A DNA stretch of 64,000 nucleotides from Gyrodactylus bullatarudis (GCA_012064415.1 SSNU01000294.1:434001-498000), one strand, 5' to 3'; positions 1 through 13,077 are shown, counted from the stretch's first letter. Notes: generated from the sequence alone by a model not told the origin. Numbers and translations: made by a program.

Positions 1-921
1 TATTTTTATTTTACTTGTAAACAATCTTCCTTTGTAGAAAAGAGCACTGCATTTTTCAGTTTCTTTCTTCAAGAAATACAATCTCCTAATGTAGGTAATT
101 CATTATAATTATATTTATTAATTATCTTCGAGTCATTTGAATTGTTGAAGGAGAAATATTTGATGAAGAAAGAGTTTATAAAGAAGTAAATATTTATACA
201 ATTTTAACACTTGAAAAATGAGGCTCTTAAAAATAATAATAACCAAAAAATTCAACTTCTTTCATAAAGATGATTGACATTTTTTGGCCAATTTTTTTCA
301 AAAAATCTACTTTTTATATAAACAAAAAAAGTATTTTTCTAAACAAAAACCTGATAAACTCCAGATCTGAAAAATTTTCAGTGAAAATTCACTGTTCAAT
401 AAACATTTTTTACTTTATTAATTAATCAAACCAAACTGCATTCGAAAAGAATCATTAAAAATTATTAATCTTGAACAGATGAAAAAGCTATTGTTTGACG
501 CCATATTTTTACATGATTGTTTTAAAACTCATTTTAAATAGCCAATAACCTCATTCACATTTCGATTGAAATTTTAATGTTATTAAAAACCGGGAATTAT
601 CACAGATTTATTCATAAGAGGTAGATGAAATTTTAATATCGCTTGTCTGAAACATAAGATGATACAAATTCAATTTAAATACTAAATATAAATTTATGAA
701 GCACTATTTAACTAATTTTTTCAGATACAAAAATCTTAGTTACATATGTAACCTCAAACAAAATATCATCAGTTTTCTCTACTTCTTGGTAGTAAATAGA
801 AAAATTAAGTAAGAGTCAGTAAGATTTGAAGAAATTGATAGTTAGAAAAGTATGATTTCTAATTCTTTTCAAAATGAGAACTAGATTTAGGAAATAGAGG
901 AGTTTATTTTTCTGTTGAAAT
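1..921. other. Non-coding flank, AT-rich
   Basis: No supported gene. The last few bases (about 902-921) contain TTTATT twice, which on the minus strand gives AATAAA signals just after the stop codon of the CHCHD4-like gene, so its 3' end lies here. The rest is AT-rich sequence without a repeat or frame that I can support. Confidence 0.5.
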
Positions 922-1290
922 TTATTTAATATCACTAAATTGGTCAGAATCTTGGCTACGTTCAATGAACGATTTGTAGTATTGAGGATGATTATTAACG
1001 CATCCCATGAGTGAATCATGAAGATTTTTGAATTCATTTTTTAAAGAATCAGCATTCTCAGTGTCCTCTTTGAATTTAGATGAATTAATTATAAAGTTCT
1101 TGAAGTAAAAACCACAAGGGCCAGTTATGAAGCTTGATACACAAGGACAGTGCCAGTTGAATTTTCCACCAGGTAATTTCAAGCCAGGTTTGGCAAATTC
1201 CCGGTCTATATCTATTATTTCCTTAATAGTTAAGTTAGTTTCACATTGTTCGGGGGATAAGTAAAAAGTTTGATGCTGAGGTTCATACAT
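922..1290 (-). CDS. CHCHD4: CHCHD4/MIA40-like intermembrane-space import oxidoreductase
   Basis: A 122-residue single-exon protein. CHCHD4/MIA40 oxidises incoming cysteine-motif proteins in the mitochondrial intermembrane space and is reoxidised by ALR/ERV1. Visible here are the redox CPC motif in WHCPCVSSF and the following ITGPCG segment with the family spacing (eight residues between CPC and the next Cys). After it comes a helical region ending in LMGCVNNHPQYY, like the MQECMQKYPDLYP end of the human protein. The usual twin CX9C motif is reduced: the second Cys of the first pair is Asn, and the first Cys of the second pair is also absent. Only the cysteines that would form the outer disulfide remain. 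One extra Cys lies at about residue 16. The start codon is 89 bp from that of the divergent NWD gene. Poly(A) signals follow the stop closely. Confidence 0.85.
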   Translation of the reverse strand: MYEPQHQTFYLSPEQCETNLTIKEIIDIDREFAKPGLKLPGGKFNWHCPCVSSFITGPCGFYFKNFIINSSKFKEDTENADSLKNEFKNLHDSLMGCVNNHPQYYKSFIERSQDSDQFSDIK

Positions 1291-1379
1291 TGCTAAGAAT
1301 TAAACAAATGTAGTTTAAAATTTTGTTATTTAAACCAGAAAATGTGGTTATTCAAATTTAAATTTAGTGATGAGAATTT
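1291..1379. promoter_or_regulatory. 89-bp divergent promoter region, CHCHD4 / NWD gene
   Basis: The entire interval between two opposed start codons. It contains TATTCAAA at 1349-1356, a word also found in the two other divergent spacers of this block (12993-13077 and 15276-15362). No canonical TATA box is clear in this AT-rich DNA. Promoter activity is inferred from gene arrangement only. Confidence 0.5.
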
Positions 1380-4300
1380 ATGAAGTTGAAACAAAATCTA
1401 AAAGATAAGATAAAATGTTCATTTCTCAAAAGTTTGCAACAAAAGCATTATAGCTTCGATCATATACGAATTAAAACTCAATTTCAGAAGTATTTTGACT
1501 CTATATTTGGAAAATTTGATGAAATCCCCTATTACCAGAATAAATATTTTCGATTATATTTAACTATTAACACGAATGATTGTTCTTATGAATACTTTGC
1601 TTTCATGTCAAACGTTTATCCTAAACTCCGCCAGATATGCCTCAAGAAATATGCTTGTGAATTTCAAATAGTTGATTTCAACTTCTTCAATGAAACATTT
1701 ACTAATAAACTTACATATGAGCTATGCTCAAATGAAATAGAGAAGTGCCGTTCAGTTTCTAATGGACCATTCTTCATAGTAAGTCTTCATTGTTTATCAT
1801 CATGAAGGGCTTCATGTCTGATGCATATGGCTATCCACTTATGCCGCAAACCTTTGAAAAAATTGACTTTGAGAATTTTCTTTCTCAAGAAGATGACCAA
1901 CCATCTCATGATTTAAGATTATTTAAAATCTGTTTTTCTCTTGACTATAATTTCATAATCCCAAAATATTCCGTAAATTCTAGCCTGATGGGTAGAAATT
2001 TATGTTTTTTTAATAAAGAAACTATCCTTAATATGAGAAAAGTTCTCGAGGATTTTAATTCAGTTAGTTCAAAAGCATCGAAACAAAAGAATCCAGAGAC
2101 AAGAAAATTGCCCTCAAGTAAGATGTAATAATTTTATTGAAATATTTAGAAATTGATTTTGAACTCAATAAAGCCATAAAGGAATCTAATCCCTTGGATC
2201 GAATGAGATGTTTGGCCTTTATCCGGACTATTTTAGAGATTGAAAATGTTGTAAATAAATTTGACTGTTCCAAGTAGGCTTGTGATTAGAATAATTGATT
2301 CATCTCAGATATGTAAATACAAAAGTGAATCCTTCAACTTCAGAGTTAGCAATAGATGCTGAAAAATTTGAACAAACCCTATATCTGAAAGAGAATTTGA
2401 TACTAGATACTTTGGATACAAATAATGTACGGCATTATTCTGTATCCCTTGACATAATAGATAAGAGTTATAAAGAGAGTAAGTCATGAATTTATTTTTC
2501 ATTAGAATTGGAATATTTGCAAAAGTTTTGTTCCGACACAGAGGAAGACCTGATTCGAATTATTGAGGCATCAACAAGTCATGATGAAAAGCTGATTCTT
2601 GACCAGGAGAGCAATTTCCATGATGAAATTTATACAAATGTTCTCAGTCACTTGAAAATTGCCTTGAAAAATTCAAAGAACACATTTAATATAGACAGTA
2701 ATTTGAATAAAATAAAATCCTACATCACTAATAATGATGTGATATCAAGTAAGAATCCAAAAGTAACTTGTTCAAAAACCCTCATGAAATTAACAAACAT
2801 ATTTATCTTAATTAAAGAACCTCTATTAATTATCGGAGAGACCGGGTCTGGAAAGACGACACTAATCTCAAAAGCAGCAACCCTTACACTTAATTGGTTG
2901 AATTCATCGGGAAGTCGACATAAATGTCCAATCATGATCGTCCGTTACATTGATTACTTTTCCTATCATTCAATATCAGGGTGTCAGACAATAAAAAAAG
3001 CATACATGATTGAATTCCTGCGCAGTATATGTCTTCAACTATTTGCCTGCTTAACTATAAACCATGATCAAAGTCAGAATCAGTCATATCTGATGAATGG
3101 TCGTCGGTCATTCGGTACAAAGTTTATGTCATGGAAGAAGCGCAAGAAATTTCAAATGAATTCTTACGAACTTATCGATGAGACAGGACAAGTTGTTTTC
3201 ACTCAGAATAATGATAAAAATAGTCCGAGTATGAAAAAGACCATAGAGTATGATCAAAATTTCATTCAGAAAACCAAAAGTCTCAAATTACTCACCGATA
3301 TATTCCATTACCTGGTGACAACAGCTTCGCAAAAGAGGAAATACCTAGTAATCTATATTGACAACTATCATAACTTGAATAGCAGTAGTCAGAGTAACGA
3401 GGTAACTGAAATAAGGTGTTGTTACGAATCAACTCTAGCCTCCCTCTTGCAAATCCTCCCAGTCACTTTACCACAAAATGTCAAAATGATATTAACCATT
3501 AATTCAAATGAGAAATCTCTGCTTTCTCGTATTCAGAAGCATTACTTTGAATTGGGTGAGAATATCTTAAATGTATGTAATGGAAACTTGTTCATGTCAT
3601 CTGAGAATATTCTTGAGGAAGATCAAAATGCCCTCCTTATTAAAGCGAACAACTCAATAAGTGAGATGAACATATTCCAGGACATGCCCGAAAATTATAA
3701 TGAGAACAATAACCAAAATTCAATAAGCTTACCAAACTTGACGATGCGTAATGAAAATACCCCATCAAGGATGAACTGTTTTTCTAATTTGGTCACATTG
3801 AGAAAAATTCAATTGGAACAATTCAATGAAAGTTCTGCTTTCAAGTATGTTTCAGAAAAGTTGAATAAACTAGACCGAAGTCTGCAAACAGTCCAATGGA
3901 GAATTGTCTTGACTGCTATGAAGAAATGTAGGAATATTCTTTTTCTTGAAATTCTCGTCAAATTGGTAAGTATGTAAATTTAAATTTTATTTGAGTGCCT
4001 TTTTTATTTGGGGAAGAAAGAAAGTTCTGATCATAAAACTACTGTACGTTATGGACTCAGATAAAAATAGTTTGAGATGCCCTTAAATCTTGTTTTAAAA
4101 ATTAATTCATCATTTTTTTCAGTGAAGAATATCCTAATTTAAGTTTGATGGCTTCGATGTATTCTGCTGTCCAATGGACAGTGTCCATAGCATTTTCAGT
4201 GGGTTTTTTTATTGAACTGAGCGTCTGTCTACTGAGTCTATCCTACTGAGGCTTTGAACGAAAAAAGTAATTCTGAAATACAAAGAATTTGCTTTTACTA

Positions 4301-7300
4301 GACATTAATGTCAAAAACTAAAGTTTTGAGAATTTGCAAATTTATTGAGTAGATTATTTGTCAAATCTTGAGACTATGATCCAACGAAAGTAAGATAAAA
4401 CAAAACTAATTAACCCTATTATTATGAGATAAAATGGTTTTTACATTGACTTGTCTAATAGATGGCTTTTTTAAGATATCCAAGTGGACCTCATACCAAG
4501 CTCCAATACGACAAAATTACATTGAACAAATCCTACCGATTATTCATCCGACAACAATGAATCAAATTAAATCCAACTCAACATCAATTGTTTCAACAGT
4601 TCCCCCTAGTGCCAGCAATGGCCAAAGTAGCCATCAAAAGAACTGGATTAGTCCTAAACAAGTTCCCTGCTCCCAATACTCTAATAACTCGACTCCTTCT
4701 TCATCAAATGATGAGTTTTGTGATTTGAAAAAGCTGATTCTACGCTTTCGAACTGGCAACTTGGTTCCTTTCAATGATGAAGAATATGATTCAATTATTG
4801 CAAGACTCCCATGCTCTTTAAGACCTCCAAGAAATCTTAATGAGGCTTTCATCAAATTAATCAATCAATGGTTTGATGATCATGGTTATTTGCTAGTAAG
4901 TGTTTTCCTTGTTCTTTTAATTCTAATCTCTAATCTCTTTTTAATTTGATTCAAATTTTATTTATTTAATTCTGAATTTTCTGACTATAGAATGAAATAT
5001 TATTTTTGGCAATAAATTAAATTTTCTATTTTCTTCTCATTAGATCAGAATAAGTAAATTTCCTGATAGATTTGACAATACACCTTAATCTGGTTCTATC
5101 AGAAAGCTTATTAAGAAAAGAATTAAAGAAAGATTTTAAAATTTAAACAATCATATTTATAAAAATTCAAAGCAAATTTTTTGTCTGATGGAAACTGAGA
5201 GAAATGCCTCACAGAGAAAACCTCTGCTTCATCTTCCTCTATCATGAGTGTATCTTAAGAAATATGTACTTTTAGACAAGTAGATTCCTATGTTATCTGA
5301 CAGTTAGTCGAACTGGCCTAACAGAACTTGAAATGGAAGATATTCTATCACTGGATGATGATGTTATCATCAATACTAACCAACAGGAAAAAATTTTATC
5401 ACGATCCCCAGATACAATTCCTCTCGTTCGAGTATCCAGTCTTGCGGTATTGGCTCTCAAAGAGGATATTTCAACCTATTTAACTGAAAAAGATGATAAT
5501 GGATTTCTTATATTCAACTGGTAAGCGATTCTAAACTAAAGCTAGTTAATTATGAAAATTCATTATTTTTACAAAACTTTCCATTTTTTCATCAAGAAAT
5601 CCTATATGATAAAAATATTTTTGAAATCAAGAGATCATGAGACCCACACTCACCATATAAAGAAAAATAATCAATTTTTATGAAAATAATGGCATATTTC
5701 AAATCACAAAGTAGCGCGAAAATCCCTTTTTCTTGAACTATGAAAATTTTTGTTGATTTTTAAGTAAGATAGTGATCAAAAGTTTATTTTTAGAATCAAA
5801 AATTTTCAACTCGAAGTTCAAAATAGGGAATTTGGCGCTGACTCAAGGTTTGAAATTTAATTTATTTTTCCTTATAATGTAAATTTGGGCCTCGTGATCT
5901 AGATTACAAAAAGTCTTACAACTCCTCTATATGATCTGAATTTCGACCTCTAGATATTCATAAGTTTATTAATGAAAAATATTTACTCAAGGAGACATCG
6001 AGAAATCGGCCAACTGGTCCAGGAAATGTTTATGAAGGATCTGAATTTTAAGAAAAAAATTCATTCAACCATGGCTGACTATTGGCTTGGAACATGGGCA
6101 ATGAACAAAACCAAAACCTTGGTCATTTCTGATGATCCTAGTCTAAGTGAAGAAGTAGTTAAATCCATTTAAACAAATTATTTCACAGGTTCACATTTGT
6201 TCTAAAGTTTGAAAATCAGATTCAATTCGTTTTAAGTTGAATTCTCAAAATTTCAGAGAAATTTTACATGATCAAGAAGACTCGGAAAATTTGAATCCTA
6301 CCTGAATCATTGAGCGATTAAAAAATATTGAGGAATACGGTTTAAATTTCACGTGGAATATTCTCTCTTTTACTAATTGTTGTATTTTGGCATTAATTGC
6401 TAATTTTATTGAACTCTATAGAATTTTTAACATTATCTTGAATCTATTTTGCTTACTTTTCATACGACTTACTTTCTCTTATCGATTTTCCTGTGTTGTT
6501 AAAATCATTTTGATTGATTTGCTCATTTGATAATATTAGTGTCTTATTTAGACTTAATATGACTCTTAGTTTTGCATAAATTTGAATGGGTTGTTATTAT
6601 TTCTGTTCTTAAAATAGAGCAGAATAGAAGAGAATGATGATTTCTACCTAATTCTAGATCAGTAAATATATCAAGTTATGTGCAAAATTCTTAGATATTA
6701 TGTGAAAATATGAGACCTTAACATTTTTCTACTGCCTTCATTTACGAGCTCACTGTAATTATCATCATCATTGGCTTTCTTTTTTTGGGATTTTAATCTT
6801 TTTATAGAATTTTTGAACCATTTTAGCTACTCATTATTATTATTCAGCTCCAGAAATTACTAATTTTTCCGCCCATTCAAAAAAATTTTAAACGTCCTTT
6901 TGAAATCCTAATTCAATGAGTCATAGATTAAAAGTAAAATAACTTTTAATCGAGTAATCATACCTAAAAAATTCAAATGTGCAATCGCCTGAACTCTATC
7001 TGCAAAAGCTTCAAATATTACCTTTTTTGGATCAAAAACATTTTTTCAATTTTTTCGATAATTCCTGAACTAAAGATAATTGCGTTAAAATAATTGTTGA
7101 TTCTTAATCAGCGTATTAACAAACAATAGGATAGAGAAAAGATTGAATACGAGTCATGAAAAAAAATTCTCTGGGACTTTGAAATCAACATTTTTATTCT
7201 CTGCAAAATTAATTTTAACCATGCTAAATTTTGCAGTTGTAATCTCTCTGAATGCAGAAATATTTTCTTGGTTATTTTGAAAAAGAATTTTTTAGGATCG

Positions 7301-10300
7301 CAGTATAGAGACAAGCCGAGGATTACCATCGCAGTTGTTATCTTTCTCAGAAATTGAGATTGAATCGGATTATGAAAGAATCGCGAGCCCTCTTCCTTCA
7401 ATCGAGAATCTAAATGAGCTCACCAGCACCCAGATGATTAAAGAGGAGCTAAAATTTTTCAATCGGAGGAAAATAGTTGAGCTCCCCTGGCATTTGGTGT
7501 TTGCAGGTCGGTTAAATGAATTTTACCGGGAAATAACATTCAACTATCGATTTCTCTATGCTAAATGTGCTCTTTTCTCAAGGTGATTTAACTTTATTAA
7601 GACTTGATTATTATTTATTTGTTCATTTTAAAATTCAAGACTCGAATTACTTGAAGATCTAAGCCTGCCAAAGACAGTATATGAGAATTTCAATGAAATT
7701 AGAACCTGGGACCAGAACTTTTGTGCAGATTGTGATATAGTTCTTAAGGATAGTCTACACTTTCCGTGTGCTCATTCAAGGAATTGTCTGTCGTCTTGTT
7801 TCTCTGACAATGAATCGTTAACTTCAAAAACAAAGACAAATCATGAAAATTTCTCATCAGACTCTGATGAAGTCAATATAACTGACTTGATTCCATGTTC
7901 ATTGGCTACTTCAAATGACGAGGGTGACCAACCCAGTCGTAGACTATCAAAATCTTTTACTGATCTAAGCTCTGAGACTCTCTGTCCAAAATCATTGACT
8001 GATATTTCTAGAAGTACATTTACTCTTAGTTCAGGCCAAAGAGATTTCCCAGCGTCGAAAGCATTGGAAAATGTCGATGATACTCTGAAGCATAAAAACT
8101 TTCAGACTTTTGATTTGAAAAGATCAGAAGATCAATTTTATGAAAAGCCAATTCCAGAAGCTGATGAAATCTACAACATAATACGGGTTTCTTTCAAGAG
8201 TCTCAACTTGAATCCATCGAATATTTTCATTGAACTTCTTGGGAGATTAGATCTTAATAATTTTCCAAGTGATCTGTGCATAAATCTGATAAATGATGCT
8301 AAAAAATATGGCTTATCTAAAGATTCTATATTGGTCCCTAGGAAACCATGCATGTTATCTGGTTCTTCATTGTTGTATGACTTTTTTGAAATCGGTTTGG
8401 GCCTAGGCTGTATTGTTCCAGCTTATGAAGATCAAATTGTTATATTCAATATTGAATCAAACATACTCTACTGGTACACTCTGAATGGAACTCTTATTAA
8501 AACAGTTGAAATGCCAGTAAAAATACCTTTATCCTTGATTAAAGTGTTCTTTAACAAGATGAGAACACCTTCTGCCTTTTGTACCAAAGATATAACTCTT
8601 GACTTATTACAAATAACGGAAGTTTCTCAGGACGAGTCAAATTCCAAGATTGAAAATTCTCTGATTCATAAAAAATCTCGGATCATGGATGAGACCGCTC
8701 TCAGCTCGCCAAATAGTACGATTGGGGAAGAAATATCGGAATATAATTTTGATGAAAAACGAAAATCGAAAAAATTTCTTCAGAAATCTTCCAAGGGTAT
8801 TTTCTTCTCGCATGAGAATATTATTAGACGCAAACAAACAAACGGGAAGAATGCTGTTAAATCAGAATCAATCCAGGGCTTCTCGAATCAAGTTAAATTC
8901 AACATGATCAGGGTTGATATCTCAACTGGATTCATTAAGCAAAGTTTTAACCTACCAAAATCATGGGTGAAATATTTCAGTCTTTCAAATATTGAAATTG
9001 TTTCCTTGCCGTATCTTGTTAGTAATTATCGTGGGAAATTATTCATTGCCAATATTGAAAAACAAAAGATCCTCGTCAGGTCAGAACCATTGGTAAAAAT
9101 GAATTCTTTGTACTTTTGCTGCATTAACGATTGTCTTATAGCAAATTTAATGACTGATCACATGGTTTATGAGTTGAAAAAAACTTTTAGAACTCACAAA
9201 ATATTTCTTGATGGGTCATCCGTTTTGGCAAGTGGAATGCTTCATGATTCTTCAGTTATTTCAATTATTTCAAAGGAAATTAATCCCAAATCAACGTCAG
9301 ACACAATAACCTATTATACCATTGCAGTACACGAGAAAGTGGAACAGAAAAATGATCCAAAATCAACCTACAGTAATGTATCTTATAAACTGATACATCA
9401 AAATGTTTGCTGGTCTCGGTTGAGTGAAATCGAAGACAGTCTAGTTATTCAAGAATGTAAAGTCTGTGCTGTCGGCATTAACTTTCCTCTGATGGCATTT
9501 CTATTCATTCCAAAAGTCAAATTCAATGGTCAATATTCTTCAATTGTCACACCAGTCTCAGATATTATTGTTGGATTTATTTGGGATGGACGCAGAAGGA
9601 AAGTAATTGAGTTGAAGCTATTCAAAAACTTGGAGAATCTCTCAGAATCCAACTTATCAGCACTCTGGAAGTGAGTTTAAGTCTTTTTTTATCTAATATC
9701 AAATTTAGCCTAAAAAATAGTTAATCGATAATTTCTTAAAAAGGATTCTGGTTAATTATGTTTCTTTTAGTCATGTTCAAAACTACTCGTCGGCTACACA
9801 ATCAGTATTCTCTAATGATGGATCTTTACTCTTCACTCCGGGAACTGCGTGCATTCTTTTGATCTGGTCCGTTTTTGATGGATCCCTATTGAAGATTATG
9901 ACGAAAGGAAACTCAGAAGGCATCATTTCCGGTCTTACTCCGTTTCCAATGTACGAGAATGGATCAAATACTATTTCACAATCAGAATACATTGTTCTGT
10001 CATACTTTCCAGATGAATGTAAAACCTATTTTGACAGTGACTTTTGCATTGAGAGTGAAACTGAAAAGTCTAGTGTCCTTTGTCAAATACTTGACGTTTC
10101 ATCAATTCGACAAATCTGTAGCAACACACTAAATCAACCAAACACTAAAAGGGGCAAATCAATCTCATCTTTATTAACCAATTCTTTCGACTGTGGAGAT
10201 CTTAACAATGATCCAATATTTCGTCTTCATGACCAATATCCAACTTACATTCTCAATGACCAATTAGCTTCAATCATCTTTATAACTAAAAGGTGTCATC

Positions 10301-11880
10301 AGGATAATCTAACCTCTAAACCGTCAAGGCAATGCATCGAAATTTACGACGTCGATATGGATGATAATAAACTTTTCTATTCAGCAGACTTATCCAAGGA
10401 TAAAACTTTTTATTTCTTCAAAGTCTTGGAAATAAAAAAGTGCAATTTATCTAATTCTGAAGAGGAGCGCTCGCGTTTATTTCTTCTTGATGGTTCAGAG
10501 GGTCTCAATTCAGTAATATCATTTCAAACAAGTAAACCTCTCGTTAGTCATGTGGAGTATTACTGTAGAAGTACTCTAATGAATAATCCATACTGTGACA
10601 AGTTAAATAGAATTCGACTAAATAATAATGGAAACCTTTGGTATGGCTTCATGCAACCAGAAATTGGTATACTCTTACGCGTGAAATACTTTAAGAATCA
10701 TCTATATTTTGATCCTAGATCATTGAATGATGAAAATCTACTGAATGTCTGGGAAATTGCAGAAGATTATTTCCCAACTGGTCAACAAAGAACAGAGAAG
10801 AAACCTCGAAGGAAATTTTCTTCCCGTAATCGACCAGATAATCATAGTTTTATCAGATTTATCAACATAAAATTTTTAAATAAAGAGTTCATTGAAGTGG
10901 GTGATATTCTTGATCTGGGTCGTGAGCTTGAGGCAATGAGATTATGTCAAATTGAACTACGGAAAAATAATAATTCTCACCTTGTATTGGGTTTCAATGA
11001 AGATCATAAGAGCTTGGACCCGGTTACCAGTACAAGTAAAAACGTTATCTGGCTCGGCCTCTTGATGATCATTGATCTAGGTCCGATGACCTTCTCTTGG
11101 GATGAAGATACGAATAATCTTAATACGGAAGATAATGAAATATCTGATGATATTCTGGAGAAAACAATTCGTGTCATGAAAGAAAAGAGATTCGAATGCC
11201 CAAATATCCTATCCAAGTGCTACATTGACTATGGACCTGAGTTGATATTCCTATCAGATGGTATTCATGCTATAAATTATCGTCTGACTATTTTGAATAT
11301 AAACTCTGGGACACCTATTCGACAAATTAACAACGGTTTCGGTAGTCAAGATGTTGAAAGTTTAATTATTAAACTATTTGAGAAGAAGAATGATGAGAAA
11401 CGTGGCAAGAAAAGATTCAATGTTAGATTTTATCAAAATAAGTTTTGTCGGAGCCAGGACAAAAGCATGAAACCTCAAAAGATTGATACAAACACTAACA
11501 CCTTCAAATCTCTAAAGAGTATGTTTGTCGAGGAGAACGAAATTTTGGATCAAGAGAATGTCTTCTTGACAAAAATAAAATCCTGTGTCAATCAAAGTTA
11601 CATATTGGGAATACGCCATTTCCCACAGGTTCACGAAGCCAAAGTGGATAAATTTCAAATTCAGAATAAAATAATCCAATGCTTCTCGATAAAAACGGGA
11701 CAATGTTTAGTAAACTATTCATTTGACAATGAAATTAATGAAATTTGGCTTCATAACAATCAAAGGACTCTCATTGTTGGAATATTAAATGAGAGCTTCA
11801 AAACATTCAACATTGTCGATAGAATAAAGAATAAGGAGACAACAGATAACCGATTTGGCCTCTACAACTCTTTTAATTAA
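1380..11880 (+). CDS. NACHT and WD-repeat protein, NWD1/NWD2 family
   Basis: Eleven exons with consistent phases: 1380-1778, 1808-2117, 2150-2273, 2309-2478, 2506-3969, 4462-4895, 5276-5520, 5965-6146, 7351-7582, 7640-9670, 9771-11880. They give about 2566 residues, longer than vertebrate NWD proteins (roughly 1550-1750). An N-terminal DUF4062-like segment reads KLRQICLKKYACEFQIVDFN, then SNGPFFI joined to GFMSDAYGYPL. The NACHT ATPase has Walker A GETGSGKTT near residue 447 and a hydrophobic-acidic Walker B strand (LVIYIDN) near 610. A winged-helix/linker part has LTELEMEDILSLDDD and RRKIVELPWHLVFAGR. A very divergent C-terminal beta-propeller region follows. A cysteine cluster (CADCD...CAHSRNC) at the start of exon 10 is unusual. 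The first four introns are 27-35 nt; later ones reach 1204 nt and hold repeats. The donors at 3970 and 6147 and the acceptor at 5964 are less certain. Such proteins are STAND ATPases thought to scaffold complexes; the ligand is unknown. Confidence 0.8.
5630..5905. repeat. Palindromic MITE-like repeat (family D) in NWD intron
   Basis: Imperfect inverted repeat inside the NWD intron 5521-5964. The ends GATCATGAGACCC and GGGCCTCGTGATC are near reverse complements. Inner arms CAAAGTAGCGC and GGCGCTGACTC flank a centre with TTTTCAACTCGAAGTTC. A second copy lies at 45618-45910, and a half copy at about 23445-23520. Confidence 0.6.
6930..7190 (+). repeat. Dispersed repeat F, copy 1, in NWD intron
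   Basis: Inside the NWD intron 6147-7350. Segments such as AATTCAAATGTGCAATCGCC and GATTCTTAATCAGCGTAT recur as reverse complements at about 42330-42590. The two copies share the same order of blocks over at least 250 bp, so this is a dispersed element inserted in opposite orientations. No terminal repeats or coding frame were recognised. Confidence 0.55.
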
Positions 11881-11937
11881 AATTTCAAAGAACCTATTTT
11901 ATAATATAAATACTGCTGTAGTATCAATAATTTTGAT

Positions 11938-11951
11938 AATAAAATTTTATT
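11938..11951. terminator. Palindromic bidirectional poly(A) signal, NWD / COPE
   Basis: AATAAAATTTTATT reads as AATAAA on both strands; with its flanks the palindrome covers 18 nt (11936-11953). It lies 57 nt after the NWD stop and 78 nt beyond the COPE stop on the minus strand. An additional TTTATT for COPE lies at about 11958. The same 14-mer recurs at 16092-16105 between another convergent pair. Confidence 0.6.
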
Positions 11952-12028
11952 ATAATTTTATTTAATATTACAAGGAAATTTTTTCAAAAGAATAAGATTA
12001 TAAGTTCTGAGGTTATTCGAATGGTGTT

Positions 12029-12992
12029 TTATACACAGAATGACTGTCCAAACGTATCGAATTCCCCTTCTTTTTGACTAATCTTTTGAGAGAGAAGATT
12101 TTCAATGGGCAATTTTTCAATGTTATTAACTGGACTCTAAAATTTTAAATTATAATTAATTTTTTTGTAATTTATGGTAAGAATATTTAAATAAATTAAG
12201 TTTTTCAATCATGTGAATTTAAAATTTACTCACGTTAAACATTTTTTTCAATCGGTTATTAAGGTAATTCAAGTTGATTAGAGTATCCTGATCTTCAGAG
12301 TTTAAGCATGAGGCCTCATTAAGTTCAACTTTGGCGTCCTCATAATTGTCTAGAAGCAACATAGCTATACCAATACAATTGTAAGAAAAGATATTTTGAC
12401 CATATTTTTCTTGAATTTCTTGGAAGATAGATAGAGACTGTTTAAGACAACTATGAGATTGCTCAAAAATTCCATAGTAAGCCTGTGCGAGTATTGTTTC
12501 AAGAGCATCCTCGTCTTTAGAAATCATTTGGTCAATCGTTAATTTGGAAAGATCAAGACGATTCATTTTGAGATAGATTCGGTTTCGAAGAAAATCACAG
12601 AGAAGATTATCACTCATTAAAAGCACTTGAAGGGCATTTGGATCATCTCCCATTTGAGAATATAGAATGCCAGCCAATGTGAATACAAATGAATCTGGAT
12701 TTGATTCCTGATCAAATATTTCTTCAGGAACTTCTTGAAGCTTTCGAGTCACTTGATAGTTGGCGATAGCCCGAATCAGTTTCAGTTCAGAACTATTTTC
12801 ATTGATTTTTATCTCGTTCAAGACTTTTTTGCTGTTTTGCTGAGCTATATACGATAAATATTTCAAGATTTGGGCTTTATTATATATTCTAGAAGACTTT
12901 TTTTCAATCCTCTCCACCAAAGTTAATGTTTTGTTGAAATCATTCAGAAGGAAGCAGTGATAAGCATCCTGATAGTTGTCGGCGTCATTCAT
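12029..12992 (-). CDS. COPE: Coatomer subunit epsilon (epsilon-COP)
   Basis: Two exons on the minus strand, 12992-12234 and 12136-12029, separated by a 97-nt GT-AG intron at phase 0, give 288 residues (human COPE has 308). Epsilon-COP is the TPR-like alpha-solenoid subunit of the COPI coat; it binds alpha-COP and acts in retrograde Golgi-to-ER traffic. Supporting segments are NDFNKTLTLVERIEKK, an LKMNRLDLSKLTIDQM helix matching the LKLDRLDLARKELKRM segment of the human protein, DEDALETILAQAYYGI, and NYEDAKVELNEASCLNSED near the C-terminus. The small last exon ends in QKISQKEGEFDTFGQSF, corresponding to EYQAKENDFDRLVLQY. It is tail-to-tail with the NWD gene and head-to-head with PPIL1, with 85 bp between start codons. 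Confidence 0.9.
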
Positions 12993-13077
12993 AATTATTT
13001 ATATTACACACTTGATGCAACAAACGATTCCCCATTTGTAAATTTTGTAAACTTGTTTGAATATTCAGTAATATCAA
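12993..13077. promoter_or_regulatory. 85-bp divergent promoter region, COPE / PPIL1
   Basis: The full distance between the COPE start (minus) and the PPIL1 start (plus). TATTCAAA is present on the minus strand (TTTGAATA at 13056-13063). Shared regulation is inferred from this spacing. Confidence 0.5.

Noticed and set aside
4123..4250. NWD exon beginning after TTTTTTCAG at 4122
   Set aside because: No reading phase joins it to the preceding exon without an early stop; the join 3969 to 4462 keeps the frame.
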